From contig NZ_JASZYK010000004.1 in assembly GCF_030317035.1 (NCBI RefSeq), positions 62,001 through 126,000 on the forward strand: a stretch of 64,000 nt of DNA, given 5' to 3'. Each line of letters opens with the position of its first letter. The first letter of the stretch is position 1. Origin of the DNA: Variovorax sp. J22G73 (GTDB lineage Bacteria; Pseudomonadota; Gammaproteobacteria; Burkholderiales; Burkholderiaceae_C). The notes under the pieces were generated by a model. That model was not told the origin of the DNA. It searched no databases and was given only the letters and a program-made list of their open reading frames with translations. The translations under genes were made by a program, and so were the position numbers. Of this stretch, positions 29,608 through 37,823 are shown one piece after another.

Positions 29608-29906
29608 CAGCGAGCCCCTTGAGGCGGCGCCTCGGGTTCGCCCGGCGCGGTGCGTGCGCAGTCGCTGCCGGGGACGGGGCCGGGCGCGCCGCGTTGGTCC
29701 TCGGAGCCTCTGCAGCCTTCGCGCCATTCGGGCGACGGCGGCCTGTGTGGTCCACCGGCGGGACCGTAGGACATCGGCGGCGGTTCGCCGCGCCAGCCCG
29801 GCGGCGGCGGACGGTAGGGCATGGGTGGCGGGGGCAGCACGATGCAGCCCGCGAGGCTGCCGGCCGCCAGCGCGGCTGCAAGAAAACGGATCGGGATTCG
29901 GTTCAT
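29607..29906 (-). CDS. Small proline-rich lipoprotein
   Basis: The 99-residue product starts with a lipoprotein signal: FLAAALAAGSLAGC, with the lipidated Cys near residue 21. The mature part is rich in Pro, Gly and Arg (VLPPPPMPYRPPPPGW) and has no recognisable fold. Residue 22 after the Cys is Ile, not Asp, so outer-membrane sorting is expected. It precedes the ATPase-like gene with a TGATG overlap. A BaeR-box-like sequence lies 65 bp upstream. Confidence 0.65.
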   Translation of the reverse strand: MNRIPIRFLAAALAAGSLAGCIVLPPPPMPYRPPPPGWRGEPPPMSYGPAGGPHRPPSPEWREGCRGSEDQRGAPGPVPGSDCARTAPGEPEAPPQGAR

Positions 29907-29970
29907 TGAAAAAACTCGTTGTGGCGTTGCGGGCTGCTCTTCATCGAGCCGCCGGCACGCATGCTCTCGT

Positions 29971-29988
29971 CCAAATTCGGAGGAATCT
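29971..29988 (-). promoter_or_regulatory. BaeR-box-like sequence before the lipoprotein operon
   Basis: On the minus strand the sequence reads AGATTCCTCCGAATTTGG. It shares 14 of 18 positions with the stronger site at 30875 and keeps the CTCC-N6-GG core of the E. coli BaeR box (TTTTTCTCCATDATTGGC). It lies 65 bp before the lipoprotein start. The match alone is weak; the recurrence near the BaeSR-like genes adds weight. Confidence 0.35.
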
Positions 29989-30135
29989 TGAGAACGCCGC
30001 GTGTTCGCAGAAAAAGTTGCGGGGGCGCATGTGAAGTGGCGGTGAAGCGCATGCACGTGCACTCGCCGTGAAAACACCTCGTACGAAAAATCTCCCAAAA
30101 GCCGCGCGATGCTCCGCAACCGAAGGAGCCACCCA

Positions 30136-30720
30136 ATGACCATTGCCTTGCACAGCGACACTGCCTCGACGCTGGGCGTGCAGCAGCTCGCCAGCGCGTT
30201 CAGCCCCACCTTTTCGCACCTGCGCATTCTTCGCAACCTCGTCATTCCGATGCCCGAAGGGCATGCGGCGCGCACGGCCCGCATCGACGCGGTGCTGGTC
30301 TGCGAGACAGGCGTATACCTCTTCGAAATCAAGGCCTGGCGCAACGCCTTCGTCTACCGGGAGAAGTCAGACGAGTCGCCACCACGCTGGTTCCTGCGCA
30401 TCAACGGCTGCAAGAACGCACGCGAGGTGAAAGACCCGGCGTGGCAGGGCGGACGCAAGACGACGCAGTTGCGCAGCCTGTTGCCCGACGACCTGCGGCT
30501 CCAGTACTTCGTGCTGTTGCCGTGCGAAGGCGTCGAGCTGGAAGGCGTGATGCCGGCAGCTGTCATCACGCAGCAAGACCTGCCCTACATCGCACGCCTG
30601 GTTCGCAACAACGGCCGCACGGCGCGCACCTACCGGCTGATGGATGCGGAAGGTATCGATCGAACTGCGGAGCGGCTGTTGGAGATACAGGGCGCTACTC
30701 GCGCTCTGGTTTTGCAGTAG
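30136..30720 (+). CDS. NERD-domain protein
   Basis: The 194-residue protein consists mainly of a nuclease-related (NERD) domain. The restriction-endonuclease-like active-site residues are visible as Asp in ARIDAVLV near 55 and the Glu-x-Lys pair in YLFEIKAW near 70. NERD proteins are of uncertain function and are thought to process nucleic acid. ATG 30136 has GAAGGAG upstream, favouring it over the longer in-frame start. It precedes the BamA-like gene by 188 bp, a gap with A-rich DNA and a BaeR-box match but no other gene. Confidence 0.8.
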   Translation: MTIALHSDTASTLGVQQLASAFSPTFSHLRILRNLVIPMPEGHAARTARIDAVLVCETGVYLFEIKAWRNAFVYREKSDESPPRWFLRINGCKNAREVKDPAWQGGRKTTQLRSLLPDDLRLQYFVLLPCEGVELEGVMPAAVITQQDLPYIARLVRNNGRTARTYRLMDAEGIDRTAERLLEIQGATRALVLQ

Positions 30721-30874
30721 TTGTTGCTGCTGCTCGTGGCGTGTGAACAGGCCGCCGGGTTAAAAAACACCGAAAGAACGCACTGCAGAGCCCCAAGAGA
30801 CGAGCACCCTGACCACACGCTGAACAAAGAAAAGTAAAGCCAAAACACAGCCCCGAGCGCCACGGGGAAGTCCA

Positions 30875-30893
30875 AAATTTCTCCGACATTGGC
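30875..30893 (+). promoter_or_regulatory. BaeR box upstream of the bamA-like gene
   Basis: The core TTTCTCC-GAC-ATTGGC (30878-30893) matches the E. coli BaeR box TTTTTCTCCATDATTGGC at every position outside the three central bases and the first two T's. It ends 15 bp before the bamA-like start codon. That is unusually close: the box would lie in the leader or at the promoter of a very short leader. Confidence 0.55.
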
Positions 30894-30908
30894 GAAGACC
30901 ATGCGGCG

Positions 30909-33311
30909 ATGCATCTACCGAAGTCCCTCGCAGCGGCCGCCGTGCTGCTTGCCTCGCTGGCCGCGCTTCCCGCATGGGCCACCGATCCGTTCACCGTGCG
31001 GGACATCCGCCTCGAAGGCCTGCAGCGCGTGGAGCCCGGCACCGTGTTCGCCACCATGGGCCTGAAGGCGGGCGACACCTACAGCGACGAGCGCGGCAGC
31101 AACGCCATTCGCGAACTGTTCAAGCTGGGCCTGTTCAAGGACGTGCGCATCGACGTGAACGGCAACGTGCTGGTGGTGGTGGTCGAAGAGCGGCCCACGG
31201 TGGCCGACGTCGACTTCGTCGGCACCAAGGAGTTCGACAAGGCCGCGCTGCAGAAGGCGCTGCGCGAGATCGGCCTGGCCGAAGGGCAGGCCTTCGACAA
31301 GGCGCTGGCCGACCGCGCCGAGCAAGAGCTCAAGCGGCAGTACATCAGCCGCAGCCTCTACAACGCACAGGTCGTGACCACCGTCACGCCGCTGGAAAAC
31401 AACCGCGTGAACCTGACCTTCACCGTGACCGAGGGCGAGTCCGCGCGCATCAAGGAAGTGCACGTGGTCGGCAACAAGGACTTCAGCGAAAGCACCCTGC
31501 TCGACCTGTTCGACCAGGACACCGGCGGCTGGCTCGACTGGTACACCAAGTCCAACCAGTATTCGCGCACCAAGTTCAACGGCGACCTCGAAACCCTGCG
31601 CTCGTACTACATCACGCGCGGCTATCTCGAATTTCGCATCGACTCCTCGCAGGTCGCGATTTCGCCCGACCGCCAGACGCTCACCCTCACCATCAACATC
31701 ACCGAAGGCCACAAGTTCGTCGTGGCCGGCGTGAAGCTCGCGGGCGACTACATGGGCCGCGAAGACGAGTTCAAGACGCTGGTCACCATCCGCCCCGGCG
31801 CGCCATACAACGGCGAAGAAGTGGCCGCCACCACCAAGGCCTTCAGCGACTACTTCGGCACCTTCGGCTACGCCTTCGCGCGCGTGAAGGCCGAGCCGGA
31901 GATCGACCGCGAGAACAACCGCGTGACCATGGTGCTGCGTGCCGAGGCCTCGCGGCGCGCGTACGTGCGGCGCATCAACATCGGCGGCAACGCCAAGACG
32001 CGCGACGAAGTGATACGCCGCGAGTTTCGCCAGTACGAAGGCGCCTGGTACGACGGCAACAAGATCCGCGCCTCGCGCGACCGCATCGACCGACTGGGCT
32101 TCTTCACCGACGTGAACGTCGACACGGTCGACGTGCCCGGCTCGCCCGACCAGGTCGACCTGGCGGTGAGCGTCACCGAGAAGCCCACGGGCTCGCTGCA
32201 GCTGGGCGCGGGGTATTCGTCGACCGACAAGGTGTCGCTCACCTTCGGCATCACGCAGGAGAACGTGTTCGGCAGCGGCAACTACCTGGGGCTGAACGTG
32301 AACACCAGCTCGTACAACCGCACCATCTCGCTGACCGCGACCGACCCCTACTTCACCAAGGACGGCATCTCGCGCACGCTGAACGTGTTCCACACCACCA
32401 CGCGGCCCTACTACGAGGCCGACGGCAACTACAAGCTCGCGAGCGACGGCGGCTCGGTGCGCTTCGGCTTTCCGGTGGGCGAGCAGGACACGGTGTTCCT
32501 GGGCATCGGCGTGGAGCGCTATTCGTTCACGCCGGGCACCAACGGCACCTATGCGCTGGTGGACGGCTCCTACGTGTACACGGCCACGCCGCAGGCCTAC
32601 CTGGACTACTTCAAGTGCACGGGCACCGCGCCGAGCGTGAGCTGCGCCAGCTCGAGCATCGTGGGCATTCCGGCCACGCTGGGCTGGTCGCGCGACGACC
32701 GCGACAGCGCGCTGGTGCCCACGCGCGGCGTGCTGCAGAGCGCCAACCTCGAAGTGGGCGTGGGCAGCGAGCTGCGCTACATGAAGTCGAACTACCAGTA
32801 CCAGCAGTACTTTCCGCTGTCCAAGCAGTACACGCTGGCCGTGAACGGGCAGCTGGGCTACGCGCGGGCGCTGGGCAACAGCACGTTCCCGATCTTCAAG
32901 AACTTCTACGCGGGCGGGCTGGGCTCTATCCGCGGGTTCGAGCAGAACTCGCTGGGCCCGACCGACGCGGTCACGGCGGGCTCGCTGGGCGGCACGCGCA
33001 AGGCGATCTTCAACATGGAGTTCAGCACGCCCTTTCCCGGCGCGGGCAACGACAAGACGCTGCGGCTGTACACCTTTCTCGACGCGGGCAACGTGTTTGC
33101 CGACCGCACGGCGAGCATGACCGACGCGCAGTGGAAGGCGCAGAACCGCATTCGCGCTTCCACCGGCATCGGCATCAGCTGGATCTCTCCGCTGGGGCCG
33201 CTGCGCCTGGCGTACGCGCTGCCGCTGCTGTACCAGAAGGAGGACACGGCCAACAACATCGCGGCCGACCGCACGCAGCGCTTCCAGTTCCAGATCGGCA
33301 CTTCTTTCTGA
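30909..33311 (+). CDS. BamA-like outer-membrane assembly protein (Omp85 family)
   Basis: The 800-residue protein has a signal peptide (LAAAAVLLASLAALPAWA). Five POTRA domains follow from about 25 to 425, starting FTVRDIRLEGLQRVEPGTVF. The Omp85 barrel ends in FQFQIGTSF, with a terminal Phe as required for insertion. The lid-loop motif is present in GLGSIRGFEQNSLGP near 678. BamA inserts beta-barrel proteins into the outer membrane. The housekeeping bamA normally sits in the rseP-bamA-skp-lpxD cluster; this one sits beside two-component genes, so it is probably a second, stress-controlled copy. The response regulator gene follows 17 bp after its stop. Confidence 0.9.
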   Translation: MHLPKSLAAAAVLLASLAALPAWATDPFTVRDIRLEGLQRVEPGTVFATMGLKAGDTYSDERGSNAIRELFKLGLFKDVRIDVNGNVLVVVVEERPTVADVDFVGTKEFDKAALQKALREIGLAEGQAFDKALADRAEQELKRQYISRSLYNAQVVTTVTPLENNRVNLTFTVTEGESARIKEVHVVGNKDFSESTLLDLFDQDTGGWLDWYTKSNQYSRTKFNGDLETLRSYYITRGYLEFRIDSSQVAISPDRQTLTLTINITEGHKFVVAGVKLAGDYMGREDEFKTLVTIRPGAPYNGEEVAATTKAFSDYFGTFGYAFARVKAEPEIDRENNRVTMVLRAEASRRAYVRRINIGGNAKTRDEVIRREFRQYEGAWYDGNKIRASRDRIDRLGFFTDVNVDTVDVPGSPDQVDLAVSVTEKPTGSLQLGAGYSSTDKVSLTFGITQENVFGSGNYLGLNVNTSSYNRTISLTATDPYFTKDGISRTLNVFHTTTRPYYEADGNYKLASDGGSVRFGFPVGEQDTVFLGIGVERYSFTPGTNGTYALVDGSYVYTATPQAYLDYFKCTGTAPSVSCASSSIVGIPATLGWSRDDRDSALVPTRGVLQSANLEVGVGSELRYMKSNYQYQQYFPLSKQYTLAVNGQLGYARALGNSTFPIFKNFYAGGLGSIRGFEQNSLGPTDAVTAGSLGGTRKAIFNMEFSTPFPGAGNDKTLRLYTFLDAGNVFADRTASMTDAQWKAQNRIRASTGIGISWISPLGPLRLAYALPLLYQKEDTANNIAADRTQRFQFQIGTSF

Positions 33312-33328
33312 GCCGGAGGGCCGCAGCC

Positions 33329-34102
33329 ATGGGACGCATCCTGCTGGTGGAAGACGGGCGCGACAGCGCCGCACAACTGCGCGCGGAGCTGTTCGCGCAC
33401 CTGCACGGCGCGGGCCACGAGGTGGAGCAGATCGGCGACGGCGCGGCGGCGCTGGAACGCATCCTGACGGCGCCGCCGGCGCTCACGCTGCTCGACATCG
33501 TGCTGCCGCCCGCGCAGCAGCCCGCACCGGCCGTGGTGGGCAAGACCGCGGGCGTGGCCACGCGGGCGATCTCGGACGGCATCGACGTGCTGCAGCAGGT
33601 GCGCTCGCACAGCAACCACCCGATCATCATGCTGACGGCGCGCGCGCAGGAGCACGACCGCTTGCGCGCGCTCGACATGGGCGCCGACGACTACGTGTGC
33701 AAGCCCTTCTCGCCGCGCGAGGTGGTGGCGCGCGTGAACACGGTGCTGCGCCGGCATGCGATGCGCGATGCGGTGCTGGCCGCCGGACGGCCCTCCGCCG
33801 CGGTGAAGCTCGACAGCGCGCCGGGCACGCGCGGCAACGCCCGGCTGGAAGACCGGCCGCTGGCGCTCACGCGCCGCGAGTGGCTGCTGCTGCGCGCGCT
33901 GTCGAACGACCCGGGGCGCGTGTTCACGCGCGCGAAGCTGCTGGAGGCGGCGTTCTTCGACGCGCTCGACGTGAACGAGCGCGCGGTGGACGGGCACATC
34001 AAGAACCTGCGCAAGAAGCTGGCGGACGTCGCGCCGCTGCACGACTGGATCCGCTCGGTGTATGGGGTGGGCTTCAGCTTCGCAGACCGGCCGGCGGGTT
34101 GA
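33329..34102 (+). CDS. OmpR/BaeR-like response regulator with an insertion in the receiver
   Basis: The 257-residue regulator follows the bamA-like gene with GGAGGG upstream of its ATG. The receiver keeps LLVEDGRDS, Asp in LTLLDIVLP near 54 and CKPFSPREV. About 22 extra residues (PAQQPAPAVVGKTAGV and following) lie between LP and DGIDVLQQ, directly after the phosphorylation site. The winged helix is complete (ALTRREWLLLRAL, DGHIKNLRKKL, SVYGVGFSF). It is a close paralogue of the regulator at 37065, sharing DYVCKPFSPRE and DWIRSVYGVGF. It has no adjacent kinase of its own; the BaeS-like kinase at 35413 is the nearest. Confidence 0.88.
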   Translation: MGRILLVEDGRDSAAQLRAELFAHLHGAGHEVEQIGDGAAALERILTAPPALTLLDIVLPPAQQPAPAVVGKTAGVATRAISDGIDVLQQVRSHSNHPIIMLTARAQEHDRLRALDMGADDYVCKPFSPREVVARVNTVLRRHAMRDAVLAAGRPSAAVKLDSAPGTRGNARLEDRPLALTRREWLLLRALSNDPGRVFTRAKLLEAAFFDALDVNERAVDGHIKNLRKKLADVAPLHDWIRSVYGVGFSFADRPAG

Positions 34103-34126
34103 TGGAGGCGCGGACGTTTGCTCGTG

Positions 34127-35038
34127 TCAGCCCGCGGGGCGCGGCGGCACCAGGGCCTTGATGCGCGCGGCGCCTTCCAGCGTGCGCGGGCGACCGGGCC
34201 GCAAGCCTGCGCCCATCTGCGGGCCCGGCGCCCCGGTCATGCCTGGCATCGCGGGCATTCCCGGCATTCCCGGCGGCCCCGACATGCCCGACATGCCCGG
34301 CCCGCCTTGCAGGGGCCGGTCGACCACCGGGTTCGCCGCCGGGTCCACCACCAGCGCGAGCGTGGCCACGTAGCGCTGGCGCTCTTCGCGCACCGCGCCC
34401 AGCACGGTGTCGCCGGCGCGCAGCGCGATGCCGTCGACGCTGTTGAGCGTGTCGCGCACCCGCGAGCGCTGGTACGGCGAAACCTGCGTGTAGAGGAACT
34501 CGCTCAGCGCATCGGGCAGGAAGAACTGCGAGGTGAGCACGGCGCGCGCGCCGTTGAGCACCTTCATGTGAATGTGCGTGGTGCGCCCCGCATACCAGCC
34601 CGGGTACACGGTGGCGAAGGCAGCGATGCCGTCGCGGTCGGTGAACTGGCTGCCGCGCAGGAAGGTCTTGCCCTCGAAGGCGCCCGAGCGGTCGTCGCCC
34701 TGCCCGCCGAAGCCCGAGTAGCGGCCCTGCATGTCGCAGTGCCACAGGTCCACGCGCAGCCGGGGCAGCGGCCGCCCGGCGGTGTCGCACACGGTGAAGC
34801 GCACCTGCAGCGGCACGCCCTCCAGGCCTTCGGTGATGTCGCTGCGCACCTGCGCCACGTCGAGGTAGTACGGGCCCTCGGTGGTCTGCGCGGTGAGCGG
34901 GAGCTTCTGTGTGGTGGCGGCAGTGGCGCTGGTGGCGCCGGTGGCACCTGCGGTGCGTGCCGTGGCCGCCAGCGTGGCCGCGCCCAGGCTGGCCAGGAGG
35001 CCGCGGCGGCCCAGGGCGGGGGAGTTCGAAAGGGTCAT
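34127..35038 (-). CDS. Exported intradiol-dioxygenase-like protein with collagen-like tail
   Basis: The 303-residue protein begins with a Tat-type signal (GRRGLLASLGAATLAA), so it is probably exported folded. The middle (about 48-225) resembles intradiol ring-cleavage dioxygenases: TTEGPYYLD, DLWHCDMQGRYSGF, and the iron-ligand-type WYAGRTTHIHMKV with two His. The usual catechol-binding N-terminal linker is absent, as in the secreted subclass. Residues ~240-275 form a Gly-Pro-Met-rich repeat (GMSGPPGMPGMPAMPG), collagen-like and hydrophobic. It overlaps the small membrane protein upstream (ATGA) and converges on the regulator at 33329. The substrate is unknown. Confidence 0.8.
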   Translation of the reverse strand: MTLSNSPALGRRGLLASLGAATLAATARTAGATGATSATAATTQKLPLTAQTTEGPYYLDVAQVRSDITEGLEGVPLQVRFTVCDTAGRPLPRLRVDLWHCDMQGRYSGFGGQGDDRSGAFEGKTFLRGSQFTDRDGIAAFATVYPGWYAGRTTHIHMKVLNGARAVLTSQFFLPDALSEFLYTQVSPYQRSRVRDTLNSVDGIALRAGDTVLGAVREERQRYVATLALVVDPAANPVVDRPLQGGPGMSGMSGPPGMPGMPAMPGMTGAPGPQMGAGLRPGRPRTLEGAARIKALVPPRPAG

Positions 35039-35187
35039 GGTGTCTTCTCCTCGGGGGTGGCTCCGGGTCGGGCCGGCCGCGTGGCGCAGCCCTCGGCCCA
35101 CAGCACGAGCAGCGTCCATGCCTGGGCGACCAGCCAGAAAAACACGGTGATCGCACCCAGCAGCGCCAGTCTCAGTTCCGGATTCAT
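35035..35187 (-). CDS. 50-residue single-pass membrane protein coupled to the dioxygenase-like gene
   Basis: The small protein MNPELRLALLGAITVFFWLV and onward has one long hydrophobic helix (residues 7-31) and a short polar tail ending EEKTP. Its stop overlaps the start of the dioxygenase-like gene by four bases, and this coupling is the main evidence that it is real. It may anchor or assist the exported enzyme. No family was recognised. The in-frame start MRPQHGP would add seven residues. Confidence 0.6.
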   Translation of the reverse strand: MNPELRLALLGAITVFFWLVAQAWTLLVLWAEGCATRPARPGATPEEKTP

Positions 35188-35273
35188 GGGCCCATGCTGC
35201 GGCCGCATCCGGGAGAAAAGATGGAGAACAGGCAAAGAAAAAGGAGCGCGCAAGGGCGCGGCCGGTTTCTCCC

Positions 35274-35292
35274 AATTTCCTCCACATTCGGC
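35274..35292 (+). promoter_or_regulatory. BaeR-box-like sequence in the baeS / dioxygenase divergent region
   Basis: AATTTCCTCCACATTCGGC keeps the CTCC-N6-GGC core of the BaeR box and agrees with the site at 29971 at 13 of 18 positions. It lies in the 225-bp region between the divergent small-membrane-protein operon and the BaeS-like kinase gene. No other gene or structure is visible in this gap. Confidence 0.35.
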
Positions 35293-35412
35293 CGACATCA
35301 TCGGTTTTCGCACCGTTTCCACCCCTGCGCGACGCCGTTCGCGCCCTGTTCACCTCACGCCGGTCCGCCTCCCATGCATGTCGCAGAATGCGGCCATGCC
35401 CGCCTCCCGCCC

Positions 35413-37068
35413 ATGCCGCAACTGACCCTTTCCCGCAAGATCTTCCTGGCGCTGGCTGCCTTGTTGATCGTGCTGCTCATCAGCTTCGCGGGGCTGTCGA
35501 TCATTGCGCTGCAGCGCGGGCTGGGCTCCTACGTGGCCGAGATCGAGATCCGCCGCATGGACTGGCTGGCGCAGCTGGTGCTGAAGAACTACGTGGCCAC
35601 CGGCGACTGGAAGAACCTGCGCGACAACGAAGACGCCTGGCAGCGCCTGCAGATGGGCCGCTTCGCCAACGTGCTCGACAGCGCCGCCGCCAACGGCGAC
35701 GAGCGCCGGCTGCCGCCCTGGTACGAGTACCGCGCCATGCGCGCAGCACCGCCGGGCAATGCCGCCGACGGAACGCCGGGTGGCCTCACCGGGACCACCG
35801 GCACCACCTCCACCACCTCCACCACCGGCACCACGGGTGCCGTCGACGTCAACGCCCCGCCGCCGCCACCGCCCTCCCCGCAGCTCGACCTGCTGCCGCG
35901 CCGGCTGCCGGGCATGCCGCCGCCCTGGGTGTTTCCCGATCCGCGCGGCATGCACGACTCCATCTTCCAGCGCCTGGCCGTGCTCGACGCCGGCGGCGCG
36001 CGCGTGGTCGGCGCCGACCTCGACCTGGCCAACGCCGCGCGCATGCCGATACGGCACAACAAGTCGGTCGTCGGCTATCTGGCGCTGGCCCCGCTGCAGG
36101 GGCTGGAGAGCGAGGCCGACCGCGCCTTCATCGCGCGCCAGTCGGGCGTGATCGTGCTCACCGGCCTGTGCGGCCTGGGCTTTGCGCTGGTGCTGTCGTG
36201 GCTGCTGGCGCGGCGCTGGTTCAAGCCCATCGACGAGCTCACGCAGGCCGCGCAGGACGTGGCGCGCGGGCGGCTCTCCACCCGCGTGGCAGTGCAGGGC
36301 TCGGACGAGCTGGCGCTGCTGGGCAAGACCTTCAACGACATGGCGCAGCGGCTGGACACGGTGGAGGCCTCGCGCCGCGCCTGGCTGGCCGACGCGGCGC
36401 ACGAGCTGCGCACGCCGCTGGCGGCCATGCGCGCGGAAATAGAGGCGCTGCAGGACGGCGTGCGCACCTTCGACGAGCGCACCGCGCTGCGCCTGCACCG
36501 CCAGGTGATCCGACTGGGCCAGCTGGTGGACGACCTGCGCAGCAGCATGCGCGAGCCGCGCAGCGACGTGCTCACCGCCACGGTGTACCCGCTGTCGCTG
36601 CTCAAAGAGGCGCTGGACCACACGCGCGACCGCTTCGCCAAGCGCGGCGTGCAGGTCGACCGCGCCGCCGTCGACCGCATCGACAGCTTCTCGCAACCCA
36701 CGATCGACGGCGACGCGCACCGGCTGCACCAGGTGTTCATGAACCTGCTGGAGAACACGCTGGCCTACACCGACGAAGGCGGCGCGCTGCGCATCGACGT
36801 GACGGTGGAAGGCGCGTGGACCGGCAACTGCCTCACGCTGCTGTTCGACGACAGCGCGCCCGGCGTGCCAGAGAGCGAGCTGCCGCGCCTGTTCGACCGC
36901 CTGTTCCGCGGCGAGACCTCGCGCAGCCGCGAGCACGGCGGCTCGGGGCTGGGCCTGTCGATCTGCCGCGCCACCGTGGAGGCGCACGGCGGCACCATCG
37001 ACGCATCGGCCTCGCCGCTGGGCGGGCTGCGCGTGACCCTTACCCTGCCACTGAGCGCATCGCCATGA
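35413..37068 (+). CDS. Envelope-stress-type sensor kinase, BaeS-like
   Basis: The 551-residue kinase has membrane helices near 10-32 and 233-255. The periplasmic domain (~200 residues) contains a Thr-rich repeat (GTTGTTSTTSTTGTTG) and a run of prolines. HAMP follows (LARRWFKPIDELTQAAQDVARGRL), then phospho-His in ADAAHELRTPLAAM near 330, then the HATPase motifs NLLENTLAYTDEGG, DDSAPGVP and GSGLGLSI. The architecture and core resemble BaeS. ATGA overlap with the following regulator gives a standard kinase-regulator pair. The Thr/Pro insert could vary in length between strains, as its codons form ACC-type repeats. Confidence 0.88.
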   Translation: MPQLTLSRKIFLALAALLIVLLISFAGLSIIALQRGLGSYVAEIEIRRMDWLAQLVLKNYVATGDWKNLRDNEDAWQRLQMGRFANVLDSAAANGDERRLPPWYEYRAMRAAPPGNAADGTPGGLTGTTGTTSTTSTTGTTGAVDVNAPPPPPPSPQLDLLPRRLPGMPPPWVFPDPRGMHDSIFQRLAVLDAGGARVVGADLDLANAARMPIRHNKSVVGYLALAPLQGLESEADRAFIARQSGVIVLTGLCGLGFALVLSWLLARRWFKPIDELTQAAQDVARGRLSTRVAVQGSDELALLGKTFNDMAQRLDTVEASRRAWLADAAHELRTPLAAMRAEIEALQDGVRTFDERTALRLHRQVIRLGQLVDDLRSSMREPRSDVLTATVYPLSLLKEALDHTRDRFAKRGVQVDRAAVDRIDSFSQPTIDGDAHRLHQVFMNLLENTLAYTDEGGALRIDVTVEGAWTGNCLTLLFDDSAPGVPESELPRLFDRLFRGETSRSREHGGSGLGLSICRATVEAHGGTIDASASPLGGLRVTLTLPLSASP

Positions 37069-37781
37069 CACGCATTGCCATCGTCGAAGACGAAGCCGAC
37101 ATCGCCTCCGTGGTGCAGGACTACCTGCGCCACGCGGGCTACGAGACCACGCATTTCACCGACGGGCGCAGCGCGCTGGAGGCCATCGTGGCCGCGCCGC
37201 CCGACCTCACGCTGCTGGACGTCATGCTGCCGCGCATGGACGGCATCGAGGTGCTGCGCCGCGCGCGCGAGCACACGGCGCACCCGATCATCATGCTCAC
37301 CGCGCGCATCGAGGAGGTCGACCGCCTGCTCGGGCTGGAGCTGGGCGCGGACGACTACGTGTGCAAGCCCTTCTCGCCGCGCGAACTGGTGGCGCGGGTG
37401 CGCGCGGTGCTGCGGCGCACGGCCGGGCCGGCCTCGGGTTCGCCCGGCGCGCCGGGTTCGACGGCGGACGGCGCTGGCGACGCTCCCGGCCTGGTGCTGG
37501 ACGATGTGCACTGGCGCGCGTCGCTCGAAGGCACGCCGCTGAACCTCACGCGGCGCGAGTTCGGGCTGCTGCAGGTGCTGTCGCGCCACCCGGGGCGCAT
37601 CTTCTCGCGCGCCCGGCTGCTCGAGCTGGCCTACGACGACACGGTGGACGTGACCGAGCGCGCCATCGACAGCCATGTGAAGAACCTGCGCCGCAAGCTG
37701 GGCGCGGCGGCGCCCGAGCACGACTGGATCCGCTCGGTCTACGGCGTGGGCTTCGCGTGGGAGGCGCCGGTGCCGGCCTGA
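37065..37781 (+). CDS. OmpR-family response regulator, BaeR-like
   Basis: The 238-residue regulator has receiver motifs IVEDEADI near 6, Asp in LTLLDVMLPRMDG near 52 and VCKPFSPRE near 102. The winged helix follows (LNLTRREFGLLQVLSRHPG, DSHVKNLRRKLG, SVYGVGFAW). A Gly/Ser/Ala-rich linker separates the domains. It is translationally coupled to the BaeS-like kinase. BaeR of E. coli controls envelope-stress and efflux genes; a strong BaeR box lies before the bamA-like gene, so that gene is a predicted target. Confidence 0.9.
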   Translation: MTRIAIVEDEADIASVVQDYLRHAGYETTHFTDGRSALEAIVAAPPDLTLLDVMLPRMDGIEVLRRAREHTAHPIIMLTARIEEVDRLLGLELGADDYVCKPFSPRELVARVRAVLRRTAGPASGSPGAPGSTADGAGDAPGLVLDDVHWRASLEGTPLNLTRREFGLLQVLSRHPGRIFSRARLLELAYDDTVDVTERAIDSHVKNLRRKLGAAAPEHDWIRSVYGVGFAWEAPVPA

Positions 37782-37823
37782 ACCTCGCTTGAGCTTGGCC
37801 TGGCTTGGCCTGGCCTGCACGGT

